The notes beneath the pieces are model-generated. The model made no database searches and was not told the origin of the DNA. It was given only the letters and a program-made list of their open reading frames with translations. 64,000 bases of DNA from Clostridia bacterium (GTDB lineage: Bacteria > Bacillota > Clostridia > Acetivibrionales > JAFADI01): the NCBI GenBank assembly GCA_026418695.1, contig JAOAAU010000092.1, forward strand, positions 41,787-105,786. The letters run 5' to 3'. The translations under genes were made by a program, and so were the position numbers. Position 1 is the stretch's first letter. Every line of letters starts with the position of its first letter. Positions 9,161-17,970 of the stretch are shown piece after piece.

Positions 9161-9202
9161 GCTTTTTAATTTTAATATTATATTATAGAAGGAGCATTGA
9201 GG

Positions 9203-9838
9203 ATGAAAAAAAAGAATGCGATCGTTATCGGAGATATTACAAGAGTAAAATACCATCCGCTAAAGGGCGTGGATGACGAATTGTCTGGTATTTTGGAAGA
9301 AGAATTTTCAATTCAGTTTTCGGAAGATTATGAGGTGTTCAACCTCGAGAAGCTGAAGAATTATGATCTATGTATTTCCTATGTGGATTGCTGGGACGAG
9401 AAGATCACCCCGGGACAGACAGGGGCCTTGTTGGCTTATGTTGGCCAGGGTGGGGGATTGCTTGTAATCCATAACGGCATTTCACTTCAAAACAGGTATG
9501 AACTCTGCCAAATGATAGGGGCCAAGTTTACCGGACATCCTCCGATGACCAGCTTGAATTTCCGGAATGAAGCGCCTCAGCACCCTATCATGATCGATGT
9601 AGAAGCATTTGAAATTGTGGAGGAGCCCTATCGGTTTGAGTTTGATAATTTTACAGAAAAGACCATCCTATTGGCGTATGAGTATGAAGGCGTTTCTTAT
9701 CCGGCAGGATGGACACATGAGTTTGGAGAAGGCAGAATTGTTTATTTGGCACCCGGCCACCAGGTGAGCTCCTTTAAAAGCCCGGAATACAGAAAGGTCA
9801 TACTAAAAAGCGGATTGTGGGCTGCCCGGAATATATAA
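9203..9838 (+). CDS. ThuA-like domain protein
   Basis: Predicted 211 aa from ATG 9203; AAGGAG at 9189-9194 fits this ATG better than an in-frame TTG at 9197. It has the class I glutamine-amidotransferase-like fold of the ThuA (trehalose-utilisation) family: a Gly-rich strand GQGGGLLVIHNG, a conserved GHPP segment and a C-terminal PAGWTHEFGEGRIVYLAPGH. ThuA-like domains occur in sugar-metabolism proteins, but the reaction is usually unknown. Likely the second gene of an operon with the SDR at 8441. Confidence 0.8.
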   Translation: MKKKNAIVIGDITRVKYHPLKGVDDELSGILEEEFSIQFSEDYEVFNLEKLKNYDLCISYVDCWDEKITPGQTGALLAYVGQGGGLLVIHNGISLQNRYELCQMIGAKFTGHPPMTSLNFRNEAPQHPIMIDVEAFEIVEEPYRFEFDNFTEKTILLAYEYEGVSYPAGWTHEFGEGRIVYLAPGHQVSSFKSPEYRKVILKSGLWAARNI

Positions 9839-9940
9839 CATAATTATTTTAAAAAAGAAGAAGGAACACTTCTTTTGGTAAGGCATGCTTAGATAAAAAC
9901 TATATGCGATTCATTTTTTGGAAAATTAAGATTTTCTTTT

Positions 9941-9980
9941 GCCAATGTCAAATATCTACATTATTTGACATTGGCTTTTC
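9941..9980 (+). terminator. Intrinsic terminator after the ThuA-like gene
   Basis: GCCAATGTCAAAT (9941-9953) pairs perfectly with ATTTGACATTGGC (9963-9975), followed by TTTTC. Confidence 0.85.
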
Positions 9981-10053
9981 TTATATTTAAAATGGTTTTA
10001 TACCTAAAAAATATCTCCAATTATTCGTACTTTATTTGAAGGAAGTATTGCGC

Positions 10054-12099
10054 ATGGGACATAGAATGTTTTCAAAATTAAACAATATGATACTAAGCCA
10101 CTTTAAGTTAAGTATTATCGTTGTTAACGACATCGTCATCATTGCTGTTTTAGCATTATTCTATCCAATATTTCCAACGTTGATGGGGTATCCTCCTGAT
10201 GCGATACAAATCTCCAAACTTGCTTCAATCAGTATTGATATACAGTTCATTGTTGCTATGATCATTAGTATAGTCGCAGGAACCCTTAGTATGATAATCG
10301 CTTTAAAAGATTTTGACAAATTGGATTATCAGGCGCCGTTGCCAGACCAGGAATTAATCAAATTCAATAACATTCGAAAGAAAAGTATTAACCTTCCCTA
10401 CCTGATTTATATCTTCCAGTTAGGTTTTCTGTTTGTTCCATCGGTCTTTATTTTGGCAATAGCTATGGTGGTTAATAATGCGCCGCTGGTTGTTATCATT
10501 AGAATACTATCTCTTGTATTTACGATTTCTTCACTAATTGCTATTGTTTCCCATGTTTTTGTAAAGAGAATATTCACAGCGCTATTGTTAAAAATTCATA
10601 CGGAAGATAAAATTGAGGGAATACGCATTAGCCTTAAAACTAAAATTTTCCTGCAAATTATCCCGATGTTTATGGTTTCCATTCTTTTTACGGGCATGTT
10701 GGGATATGCGCGTATTATGGAAGAAAAGGGTGATTTGACTTACCGGATCTGCCGAGATATTTTATACAACGCAAGGGGACTGGAACAGGCAACAACCGTT
10801 GAGCAAATATTTCAAGCCTTTAAGTATGAAGAAATTGAGAATGCAAAGATTACTTGCTTTGTAGTATTGAACGGTAAGTTTATTGACTCTGATCACTATA
10901 AACCAACACTGTATTTTAATTATTTTCTTAACCATCCTGTTGGCAGTAAACATGACCGAGTTTATGGGGATACGAATGAAGTGCAGGGTGTCGTAAGGCA
11001 GATCAACGGCGCTATGGGGAATATTACGGTAGGGATCAAATATGAGTTAACATCCCCTAAAACCCTATCATTTTTTATCATCGCTTTTTTATCAATCCTT
11101 ATCATGTTCTCTCTGATCCTATACTATATCATTATGACGTTTGTCAAAGAAATAACCATAGTATCCAAAAGACTCAATGAGATTTCGGAAGGCAATGATA
11201 TTGCCGCTTATCACAAAATACCCGTTACATCCAATGATGAACTCAGTGATCTGGTGATTGAATTTAACAGGCTGAGGGTAAAGCAGTTTGAATATGATAA
11301 GCTGAAAACCGAATTTCTGGCGAATATCTCCCATGAATTAAGAACGCCGATCAATCTTCTGTTTTCTTCCATCCAGCTATTGGAACTGTATATCAAAGGC
11401 GGCATCGATAAAAATCTGGATAAGTTCGGCAAGAGTTTTAAGGGGATGAAACAAAATTGCCTTCGTTTATTAAGGCTGATCAACAACCTCATTGATGTAA
11501 CAAAGATCGATGCGGGGTATCTGGAATTGCACCTGAAAACCATCGATATTGTAAATCATATCGAAAGAATAGCCATGTCCACCACCGGATTGATGAAGAG
11601 CAAGGGAATCACCCTGGAATTTGACACCGAAGAGGAAGAAGTTTTGATGAGCTGTGATTTGGACAAGATCGAAACCATTGTTTTAAACCTGCTTTCCAAC
11701 GCGATCAAGTTTACGAAAGAAAACGGAAGGGTTTTTGTGAATTTGTTTTGCAGGGAGGATACTTTTATTATTTCCATTAGAGATACCGGCATAGGAATCC
11801 CTGCGGATAAACTGGAAACCATATTTGAAAGGTTCAGGCAGGTGGAGCAGTCTCTTGTCAGAAGCCATGAAGGAAGCGGTATTGGCTTATCCCTCGTCAA
11901 ATCCCTTGTAAAATTGCACGGTGGAAGTATCGGGGTAATAAGTGAGGAAGGGGTTGGCAGTGAATTTATCATAGAGCTGCCGATAATGGTGATCCCAGGA
12001 TCGGAAGAAGTGCCAGGAGCTTTTGAAAGCGAGAATGTAAACAGTTCGGGCGTTAAAAGAGTAAATGTAGAGTTTTCTGATATTTATGATTCGGATTGA
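10054..12099 (+). CDS. Membrane sensor histidine kinase (HAMP-HisKA-HATPase), no adjacent response regulator
   Basis: Predicted 681 aa from ATG 10054 (GAAGGAAG upstream; an in-frame TTG at 10036 precedes it). The N-terminal region has about five hydrophobic segments to residue ~225, then an extracytoplasmic stretch of about 110 residues, a further membrane helix near 340-362 and a HAMP-like linker. HisKA holds the phospho-acceptor NISHELRTP (His about 427). HATPase boxes follow: NLLSNAIKFT (N box), DTGIGIP (G1), FERFRQ (F box), GSGIGLSLVK (G2). No receiver-domain gene is nearby, so its partner is elsewhere; in spore-formers such orphan kinases may feed Spo0A, but that is only inference. Confidence 0.92.
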   Translation: MGHRMFSKLNNMILSHFKLSIIVVNDIVIIAVLALFYPIFPTLMGYPPDAIQISKLASISIDIQFIVAMIISIVAGTLSMIIALKDFDKLDYQAPLPDQELIKFNNIRKKSINLPYLIYIFQLGFLFVPSVFILAIAMVVNNAPLVVIIRILSLVFTISSLIAIVSHVFVKRIFTALLLKIHTEDKIEGIRISLKTKIFLQIIPMFMVSILFTGMLGYARIMEEKGDLTYRICRDILYNARGLEQATTVEQIFQAFKYEEIENAKITCFVVLNGKFIDSDHYKPTLYFNYFLNHPVGSKHDRVYGDTNEVQGVVRQINGAMGNITVGIKYELTSPKTLSFFIIAFLSILIMFSLILYYIIMTFVKEITIVSKRLNEISEGNDIAAYHKIPVTSNDELSDLVIEFNRLRVKQFEYDKLKTEFLANISHELRTPINLLFSSIQLLELYIKGGIDKNLDKFGKSFKGMKQNCLRLLRLINNLIDVTKIDAGYLELHLKTIDIVNHIERIAMSTTGLMKSKGITLEFDTEEEEVLMSCDLDKIETIVLNLLSNAIKFTKENGRVFVNLFCREDTFIISIRDTGIGIPADKLETIFERFRQVEQSLVRSHEGSGIGLSLVKSLVKLHGGSIGVISEEGVGSEFIIELPIMVIPGSEEVPGAFESENVNSSGVKRVNVEFSDIYDSD

Positions 12100-12121
12100 A
12101 GGAACTAATGCGACATACAAA

Positions 12122-12976
12122 CTATATAATATTACTTTTCCTGTAGGAAGTTGGGGAGCAGCCTTTTAATTGTTTGAAAACCCGGTTGAAGGTTTTGATG
12201 CTGTTAAAGCCGGATTTGAAAGCGACTTCGGTAACGGAATCGCTGGAGGTATCCAGAAAAAAGACTGCTTTTGAGATCCGTAAATTGTTTAGATACTCAA
12301 TAAAGGTCATGCCTGTAGCCTCCTTGAAAAACCTTGTGAAGTGAAACAGGCTGAAATTTGCGATCCTGGCAACCTCATCCAAGCCAATTTCTCTATCAAA
12401 ATTGTCTTCTACATACTTAAATACCTGCTCCAGCCTCTCCAGCCTGTTCAAATGCCGGCGTTTATCCCTTTGGGAGTATTTCTCCATGGGAACCTGCCTT
12501 AACAGGACGACGAGAAGGTCGTACAATCTTGCTTTCAATGCAATTTTATACCCTTCCTGTTTTTTTTGGTATTCTTGTGCAATCTGTAAGATTTGCGCTT
12601 CGATTTCCTTATGGGCTGAAAAATCCGGATTGCTTTTGGCGAACCTGTCAAATCTGATTAAAGGGGAGAGGAACCTCCGGTCTCGCATTACTGTTGAAAA
12701 AGATTCAAAGACCGACAGTTCAAACTGAAGTATGATCCTTCTGCTTCGCTTGGGCTGCGGAATAAAGGAATGAACATCCCCTGCGCCGGCAAGGAGGATA
12801 TCCCGGGGATTGAGGCAGTATACTTCATTGTTCAACCCCACTTTAAGCGTTTCATCCAGAACATAGATGATTTCGATTTCTTCGTGCCAATGCGGCGGAA
12901 ATTCTGCCATATCCGTAATGATCAGATTAAATGGAAAACTGGAATCAACGATGTTTTTCTGGTGCCATGCTTCCAT
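12122..12976 (-). CDS. AraC-family transcriptional regulator with N-terminal cupin
   Basis: Predicted 284 aa. ATG at 12976 is chosen because GGAGGAG lies 8-14 bp upstream, inside the longer GTG-initiated frame. The N-terminal part resembles the cupin/AraC ligand-binding domain (PPHWHEEIEIIYVLDE, then NPRDILLAGAGDVHSF). The C-terminal ~100 residues are two helix-turn-helix motifs (IGLDEVARIANFSLFHFTRFF and SVTEVAFKSGF...FNRVFKQ). It likely senses a small organic ligand, perhaps a sugar, and regulates genes elsewhere, since no metabolic operon adjoins it. Its 3' end is only 22 bp from the kinase stop. Confidence 0.88.
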   Translation of the reverse strand: MEAWHQKNIVDSSFPFNLIITDMAEFPPHWHEEIEIIYVLDETLKVGLNNEVYCLNPRDILLAGAGDVHSFIPQPKRSRRIILQFELSVFESFSTVMRDRRFLSPLIRFDRFAKSNPDFSAHKEIEAQILQIAQEYQKKQEGYKIALKARLYDLLVVLLRQVPMEKYSQRDKRRHLNRLERLEQVFKYVEDNFDREIGLDEVARIANFSLFHFTRFFKEATGMTFIEYLNNLRISKAVFFLDTSSDSVTEVAFKSGFNSIKTFNRVFKQLKGCSPTSYRKSNII

Positions 12977-13144
12977 CAGTTTTTCTCCTCCATAAGAAGA
13001 CACGTTTCCCTAATTAGCTTAGGTGATTTAACTGTTTGAGAATACGCATATCACTAATATTTTATCCAAACCACGTCTTTGGGGCAAGCTGAGATTTGCT
13101 TATGAATAAGGTAATACTGAATAACTATGGGGCGGAATCCTTAC

Positions 13145-13173
13145 AAAAAAGGCCGCATTTTATGAATGCAGCC
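13145..13173 (-). terminator. Intrinsic terminator of the small gene 13197-13430
   Basis: On the minus strand GGCTGCATT pairs with AATGCGGCC across a short loop and is followed by TTTTTTG. It lies immediately after the stop of the minus-strand small gene. Confidence 0.75.
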
Positions 13174-13196
13174 GGTTTTACGATATTTTTTTAAAA

Positions 13197-13430
13197 CTAA
13201 TGCAGAAGAGTGGTTGATCCCTGCAAATTGTAGCCGTTGATTGCCAATAACGATTCACACCGGTATTTCAATTCGAATTTTTTGATTTGATCGATGTGGT
13301 TTTCAATAAAAAGAAGTTTGTTGGCCGTTAGTTTGGCATAGTCTGTTTCTGTGAGTTCACCTGAACGATACAGCTGGTAAATCTTTTCAATAAACTCTAC
13401 CAGGACATCCACCATTTGATCAAGAATCAT
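13197..13430 (-). CDS. Small unknown protein, 77 aa
   Basis: Start ATG at 13430, with AAGGGGAG 7 bp upstream; the extra frame to 13448 contains that ribosome site. The sequence is mainly amphipathic helix (LVEFIEKIYQLYRSGELTE...LLFIENHIDQIKKFE) with one Cys and no membrane segment. No family recognised. A promoter-like TTGTTC...TATATA pattern around 13495-13525 suggests its own promoter, but it is also the first good gene downstream of the minus-strand c-di-GMP riboswitch at 13864-13957. Ribosome site plus terminator make it a likely real gene. Confidence 0.6.
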   Translation of the reverse strand: MILDQMVDVLVEFIEKIYQLYRSGELTETDYAKLTANKLLFIENHIDQIKKFELKYRCESLLAINGYNLQGSTTLLH

Positions 13431-13800
13431 TCCAAATCTCCCCTTCAAAATAATTTAAATAATTTGAATCTTCTCATAGTTTCTGTTCATGATAAGCATT
13501 CGTATATAATGCAAATTTCTTTAAAAAGAACAAAAATTAGACAAAATTCGATAAATTGATCTATGCATAATTATCGGACGATTGCAGTGAATTGTCAACG
13601 AAAAAGTGTCGGTATTGCGGCAAACGGAGGAAGCCCAAAGGATTATGCATGGACGTTCAGAACCAGCAGATAATCGACTGTGACATAAAAAACCTTCTTG
13701 ATGTTATAAGTACTGTCTAAGCGAATGACAGAATTCAACCTGGAGATATCGCAGCATGAGAATGAAGTTGCATTATGAGGAAGGGTTGTAAACAGGCTAA
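13431..13800. other. Long non-coding stretch between the 77-aa gene and the minus-strand riboswitch
   Basis: No convincing gene on either strand. It would be the distal leader if the riboswitch transcript reads through toward 13430. A short plus-strand frame (13571-13720) with a CRYCGK zinc-ribbon-like patch has no start codon or ribosome site and may be a gene remnant. Confidence 0.4.
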
Positions 13801-13829
13801 AATGATAAAAGCGCCTCGAAAGCAGGCGC
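13801..13829 (-). terminator. Intrinsic terminator of the minus-strand c-di-GMP riboswitch
   Basis: On the minus strand GCGCCT pairs with AGGCGC around GCTTTCG, followed by TTTTATCATT. It lies about 35 nt past the aptamer. AAGCAG at the aptamer's 3' edge could pair with CTGCTT in the terminator, a possible switching interaction. Confidence 0.75.
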
Positions 13830-13863
13830 CAAAGAATACGGATTATACTGTTCATGCAGTACT

Positions 13864-13957
13864 GCTTCGGCAACCTGGCAATCTTAGGAGTTCCTCCCTT
13901 AGACCCATGGCTTTGCGACCTTACTTTTCAATAAGTGTGCTATTATCGACAATAATT
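13864..13957 (-). promoter_or_regulatory. c-di-GMP-I (GEMM) riboswitch aptamer, minus strand, without an adjacent long gene
   Basis: Read on the minus strand, the consensus blocks appear in order: GCACAC, the P2 hairpin CTTATT-GAAA-AGTAAG, GGTCGCAAAGCC, ATGGGTCTAAGG, a P3 arm GGAGGAACTCC, then AAGATTGCCAGGTTGCCGAAG. The last block matches the family almost exactly. It has its own promoter (13973-14001) and a terminator (13801-13829), so it is a complete regulatory unit. The only downstream gene on this strand is the 77-aa ORF about 430 nt away. Confidence 0.88.
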
Positions 13958-13972
13958 TGGTTAACCATTTAC

Positions 13973-14001
13973 ATAGTACCATAGCACTATATAAATTGCA
14001 A
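13973..14001 (-). promoter_or_regulatory. Sigma-A-like promoter for the minus-strand c-di-GMP riboswitch
   Basis: On the minus strand TTGCAA (14001-13996), 17-bp spacer, TACTAT (13978-13973). The predicted start, near 13966, lies directly before the aptamer. Confidence 0.65.
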
Positions 14002-14115
14002 GAAAAAATAGGGCTATTTACCTAAAAATGTTTTAAAACAGATACTTATCTATAGGATTGATGGTCAGACGCATGCCAAAAACTAACCGGACGCATTGCA
14101 ATACGGCTTCCCGAT

Positions 14116-14745
14116 TTATGCTTTCTCCCAATTTGTAAGGATGCTTCTGACTTTATCCACCAGCATGGAAACAGCAACATGGTTCATGCCGCCCTCGGGA
14201 ATGATGATGTCGGCATGCTTCTTATTCGGTTCAATAAAAGCTTCATGCATAGGCTTTACTGTGCTTAAGTATTGAGTGACAACGGAATCAATATCCCTAC
14301 CGCGTTCATGAATATCCCGGACCAACCTTCGGGCAAACCGGATATCCGCGTCTGTATCCACGAAAATCTTGATATCCATCAGTTCAATCAAGGCCGGATT
14401 TTCGAAGATCAGGATACCTTCAAGAATGATGACCCTTTTTGGCTCTTCGAGAACGAATTCCTCAAGCCGACGGTGCTCGATAAATGAATAGACCGGCCGC
14501 TCGATCGGCTCCATTTTTTTCAGTTTTTTCAATTGATCAATCAGAAGCTGAGAATCAAAAGAATTCGGATGGTCAAAATTTAAATTCTTTCTGTCTTCAA
14601 AGGATAGATGGTCAAAGGACTTATAATAGTAATCCTGGCAAAGGAGTGTAACATCCTCCTGGAATTCTTCCTTGAGCCTGTTGGCAAGGGTGCTTTTCCC
14701 GGAACCGGTTCCTCCTGCGATTCCTATAATAACAGCTTGCTTCAT
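14116..14745 (-). CDS. udk: Uridine kinase
   Basis: Predicted 209 aa, standard length. ATG at 14745 with GGAGG 7 bp upstream is preferred over the adjacent GTG. P-loop GGTGSGKST at 11-19, the uridine-binding CQDYYYKS segment, NFDHPNSFD and the lid region RFARRLVRDIHERGRD are typical. The enzyme phosphorylates uridine and cytidine to UMP and CMP in pyrimidine salvage, in the cytoplasm. The next gene to the right, deoD, also acts in nucleoside salvage but is divergent. Confidence 0.95.
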   Translation of the reverse strand: MKQAVIIGIAGGTGSGKSTLANRLKEEFQEDVTLLCQDYYYKSFDHLSFEDRKNLNFDHPNSFDSQLLIDQLKKLKKMEPIERPVYSFIEHRRLEEFVLEEPKRVIILEGILIFENPALIELMDIKIFVDTDADIRFARRLVRDIHERGRDIDSVVTQYLSTVKPMHEAFIEPNKKHADIIIPEGGMNHVAVSMLVDKVRSILTNWEKA

Positions 14746-15182
14746 CACAAAGCCTCCAATGTGGTTAAGATGGTTTTAATGAATGGATAGAAAAAACAGA
14801 ATGCTTCTTTAGAGATTATTTTAGCATGAGTGAGGCAAATTTGGAAGAAATATGACGAAGAAGTACTTTTTATTTGATATAAATCCATAGTTAGGCTTCA
14901 AAGAGATACTATTCCTGACCCTGTAAATGGGCGAGGGTTAAGCAGAATTTTATTATACTTGGATTATTTATTGTTTATTACTTGATACAATATAACATAA
15001 ATTTTATCGATTAATATTTGTGACAAATCGGGAATACTTCTAATATGTATATAAGGCTCAGCCACAGCCCGGATTTTGGAAAGAAGTAAACATATTTCGA
15101 GTTTCTTTGCATAATTTGTTTGTTTTTTCCTGGGTGGAGGTTATAATCTTATTAAGACTTAAAATTAGGAGTGATCTGATTT
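14746..15182. other. Divergent intergenic region between udk and deoD
   Basis: A-T-rich, 437 bp, no gene or known RNA recognised. A TATAAT at 15142-15147 with a weak -35 (TTGTTT near 15117) may be the deoD promoter; AGGAG just before the ATG is its ribosome site. Confidence 0.4.
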
Positions 15183-15890
15183 ATGATTCCAACACCGCAT
15201 ATTGAAGTAAAAGAAAAAGGTATCATCGCAGAGACTGTGCTTCTGCCCGGAGATCCCTTGCGCGCCAAGGTGATTGCAGAGACTTATCTTGAAAACCCGG
15301 TACAGTTTAATACTGTGAGAAATATGTTTGGATATACCGGAACCTACAAAGGTAAAAAAGTTTCCGTCATGGGTACCGGAATGGGGATGCCTTCCATCGG
15401 CATATACTCTTATGAACTCATTCATTTTTACGGAGTGAAAAACCTGATCCGTGTCGGTTCCTGCGGTTCTTTACAAGCAGATGTAAAGGTCAGGGATATT
15501 GTTATCGGAATGTCAGCGTCAACCAACTCCAATTATGCGGCTCAATACGGGCTGCCGGGGACTTTTGCACCGACTGCTTCCTGGGAGCTGCTGAAGAAGG
15601 CCGTTGAAGTTGCTGAAAAGAAATCCGTCAGCATCAAGGTAGGCAATATCTTCTCCTCCGATATCTTCTACAATGACGACAGAGAATCCTGGAAAAAGTG
15701 GGCAGGCATGGGCGTGCTGGCAATAGAAATGGAAGCGGCGGCACTTTATATGAATGCTGCACGTGCAGGAGTCAACGCGCTGTGTATTTTAACGGTTTCT
15801 GATTCCCTGGTGACTCATGAAGAGACTACTGCAGAGGAAAGACAGAATACCTTCACACAAATGATGGAGATTGCACTGGAACTGGCATAA
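15183..15890 (+). CDS. deoD: Purine nucleoside phosphorylase, DeoD type
   Basis: Predicted 235 aa, standard for the hexameric DeoD class. Seen: [13 protein letters not shown] (phosphate-binding Gly/Arg), [26 protein letters not shown], the purine-site [10 protein letters not shown] and the catalytic Asp in [11 protein letters not shown]. It splits purine (deoxy)ribonucleosides with phosphate to base and (deoxy)ribose-1-phosphate. It forms a nucleoside-salvage pair with the divergent udk. A terminator follows directly. Confidence 0.96.
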   Translation: MIPTPHIEVKEKGIIAETVLLPGDPLRAKVIAETYLENPVQFNTVRNMFGYTGTYKGKKVSVMGTGMGMPSIGIYSYELIHFYGVKNLIRVGSCGSLQADVKVRDIVIGMSASTNSNYAAQYGLPGTFAPTASWELLKKAVEVAEKKSVSIKVGNIFSSDIFYNDDRESWKKWAGMGVLAIEMEAAALYMNAARAGVNALCILTVSDSLVTHEETTAEERQNTFTQMMEIALELA

Positions 15891-15901
15891 CTTATCTTTA
15901 T

Positions 15902-15940
15902 AAAAGAGGCCAAAGGGATAGTACCCTTTGGCCCCTTTTA
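15902..15940. terminator. Bidirectional terminator between deoD and hsp20
   Basis: AAAAGAGGCCAAAGGG pairs with CCCTTTGGCCCCTTTT around ATAGTA; both ends are T/A-rich, fitting the convergent genes. Confidence 0.88.
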
Positions 15941-15960
15941 TATTGTTTCTTCCTACCCTG

Positions 15961-16389
15961 CTACTGAATATCAATTTTTCTTCCCCTCATATTCGAAGGC
16001 TCAACCTTGGGCACAACGATGGACAAGATCCCATCCTTATAATCTGCTCTGGCCTTGTCCGACACTACTTCAACAGGAAGCGGGATGGTCCTTGAAAAGC
16101 TGCCATAATATCTTTCTGCCCGGAAAGTATGTTCATCCTTGTAATCGTTATCTCTTTTGGTCTCACCCGACAAACGGATAGAATTTTCATCCACGTAGAC
16201 ATTCAAATCTTCTTTGGAAACTCCGGGTATTTCCGCTTTGACAATGAATTCTTTCTCGGTCTGATAGACATCGACCCTGGGGGCCGTTGATTTCCCGAAA
16301 AAGCTGAAGGGGGAGTTTTCCAGGAAGTTATTCATCTCTCTTCCGGTGGTTTCTAAGGATCTGAAAGGATCCCAAGGACTTAAACTCAT
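15961..16389 (-). CDS. Small heat-shock protein, Hsp20 family
   Basis: Predicted 142 aa with AGGAGG before ATG 16389. The alpha-crystallin domain spans about residues 35-130: PRVDVYQTEKEFIVKAEIPGV, then DLNVYVDENSIRLSGE, and the conserved ADYKDGILSIVVPK motif. The N-terminus (SLSPWDPFRSLETTGREMNN) is of the kind that drives oligomerisation. It is an ATP-independent chaperone that holds unfolding proteins. No CIRCE element was seen upstream. Confidence 0.95.
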   Translation of the reverse strand: MSLSPWDPFRSLETTGREMNNFLENSPFSFFGKSTAPRVDVYQTEKEFIVKAEIPGVSKEDLNVYVDENSIRLSGETKRDNDYKDEHTFRAERYYGSFSRTIPLPVEVVSDKARADYKDGILSIVVPKVEPSNMRGRKIDIQ

Positions 16390-16521
16390 GATTTTTCCTC
16401 CTAAAATCTTTTTGTTAGTTTTTGTTTTTTACACCTTTTTATGAGTGAAAGGTGCGGAATTTGTGAATTTGATCTGGCCTTAAGATTAGCATGCCTGATG
16501 AACTGCCATTGGTCGGGAGAT

Positions 16522-16555
16522 TCTATAAAAGACTCTATAAAAACGTTCTATAAAA
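16522..16555. repeat. Three TCTATAAAA repeats upstream of the MFS gene
   Basis: TCTATAAAA occurs at 16522, 16534 and 16547, spaced 12-13 bp, close to one helical turn, just before a possible -35 (TTGACC, 16562-16567). It could be a regulator-binding array or chance in an A-T-rich region. Confidence 0.5.
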
Positions 16556-16634
16556 AACCTGTTGACCTGACTATTGCCTTATAGTTTATGATTTTTAAAT
16601 GAAGAGCACAAACTGCCCGGTGGAGGGGACTTTC

Positions 16635-17855
16635 ATGATTAATAAAAATTACTTTCTATTGTGGTCCGGAAAAATTATTTCTGAAATCGGAGATAAATTT
16701 TATGCCATCGCCATGGCCTGGTGGATTCTGATGAAAACTAATTCTCCTGCTGCCATGGGAGCTTTTATGGCTGCATCCATGCTGCCTCAATTGATTATTG
16801 GAATATTCAGCGGTCCTTTGATTGATCGCTGGAACCGCAGAAGCATTTTGGTTGTGTCTGATTTACTCCGAGGTCTTTTAATCTTTGGAGTGTTCTTGCT
16901 GTCTCGATTCGAAATTCTGGAAATCTGGCATGTTATTGCTTCAGCGGCTGCGGTTTCAATGGCTACTGCCTTTTTTGACCCTTCTGTGCAGGCTGTGATA
17001 CCTGAAATTGTTGAAGCGGAGAAACTCCCAAAGGCAAACGCTTTAAATCAACTGGTAGAGGGAATTTGCATGGTCATTGGCCCGATCCTTGGCGCTGCAG
17101 CTGTCAGCTTTCTAGGATACGCTTCAGTTTTTTTGATCAACGGTATTTCATATCTAGCTGCGGCGATTTTTGAAGCCCTGATGACTGTCAACCCTACGAA
17201 TCGAACCAGCGCTGAAGGCAATCTCTGGATGGAGATCAAAGATGGATTTCGCTTTGTGATGAGTCAAAAAAGAGTTGCAGTGATTATTGCCACGATTGGC
17301 ATTGCCCATTTTTTCATCGGAGGTGTGACGGTTGCTATACCGTTTCTAGCAAAAGGGTTGGCGGGAGATGGAGTAAGAAATCTCGGAAACTTGGAAATGG
17401 CGATGGGAATCGGTCTGCTGCTAGGATCATTATATTTCAGCATTAAGAGTAAAAGCCGGCTCAAGGATCAATACCTGTTTTGGATAATGACAGGAGTTGG
17501 AAGCTGCCTGTTTGGAATAGGAATGGTACAGCTCCTAAGAGTCAATGCTGTAATCCCCTATATGGGAATATTGCTCTTTCTTGGGGTTGCCATCGTGAAT
17601 GCATCTGTTTTTTGGCAGTCCCTGCTGCAGACCAATACGCCGAATCAAATCGCCGGGCGAATATTCAGCGTTTCTTCGCTGGTAGGGAATGTATCCCTCC
17701 CAATCGCTTATGGTTTGTTTGGAATGATATTGAACTATCAACCTCTTTGGGTGCTGATGATCACCAGCGGGATTGCATTGGCTGCAATCAGCACGGTTTT
17801 TAGGATCTTTTATGAAAACCTTGGGGAAAAGAAACTAAAGATGGAATTTGAGTAA
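16635..17855 (+). CDS. MFS transporter, macrolide-efflux-like
   Basis: Predicted 406 aa from ATG 16635 (GGAGGGG upstream; the frame opens at 16599 without a better site). About 12 membrane helices. Seen: SEIGDKFYAIAMAWWI in helix 1, GPLIDRWNRRSILVVSD (the loop 2-3 signature), and FDPSVQAVIPEIVEAEKLPKANAL, all typical of the MefA/TetA(P)-like DHA3 group. It likely exports a drug or other small molecule with the proton gradient. The gene stands alone; the repeats at 16522 may be regulatory. Confidence 0.88.
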   Translation: MINKNYFLLWSGKIISEIGDKFYAIAMAWWILMKTNSPAAMGAFMAASMLPQLIIGIFSGPLIDRWNRRSILVVSDLLRGLLIFGVFLLSRFEILEIWHVIASAAAVSMATAFFDPSVQAVIPEIVEAEKLPKANALNQLVEGICMVIGPILGAAAVSFLGYASVFLINGISYLAAAIFEALMTVNPTNRTSAEGNLWMEIKDGFRFVMSQKRVAVIIATIGIAHFFIGGVTVAIPFLAKGLAGDGVRNLGNLEMAMGIGLLLGSLYFSIKSKSRLKDQYLFWIMTGVGSCLFGIGMVQLLRVNAVIPYMGILLFLGVAIVNASVFWQSLLQTNTPNQIAGRIFSVSSLVGNVSLPIAYGLFGMILNYQPLWVLMITSGIALAAISTVFRIFYENLGEKKLKMEFE

Positions 17856-17970
17856 TAAGATGAGCATTCTCTTTGATATATTTTCTTCATTTCTATGGGC
17901 TGAAATCTGCTATTACGCTATAATGAGATTGGATTCGAACTAGTAAACTGAAGAAGGCAGGTTTCACCAG

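Noticed and set aside
13571..13720. Plus-strand frame with a CRYCGKRRKPKG zinc-ribbon-like patch
   Set aside because: No start codon or ribosome site, and it follows an in-frame TAA. Possible remnant only.
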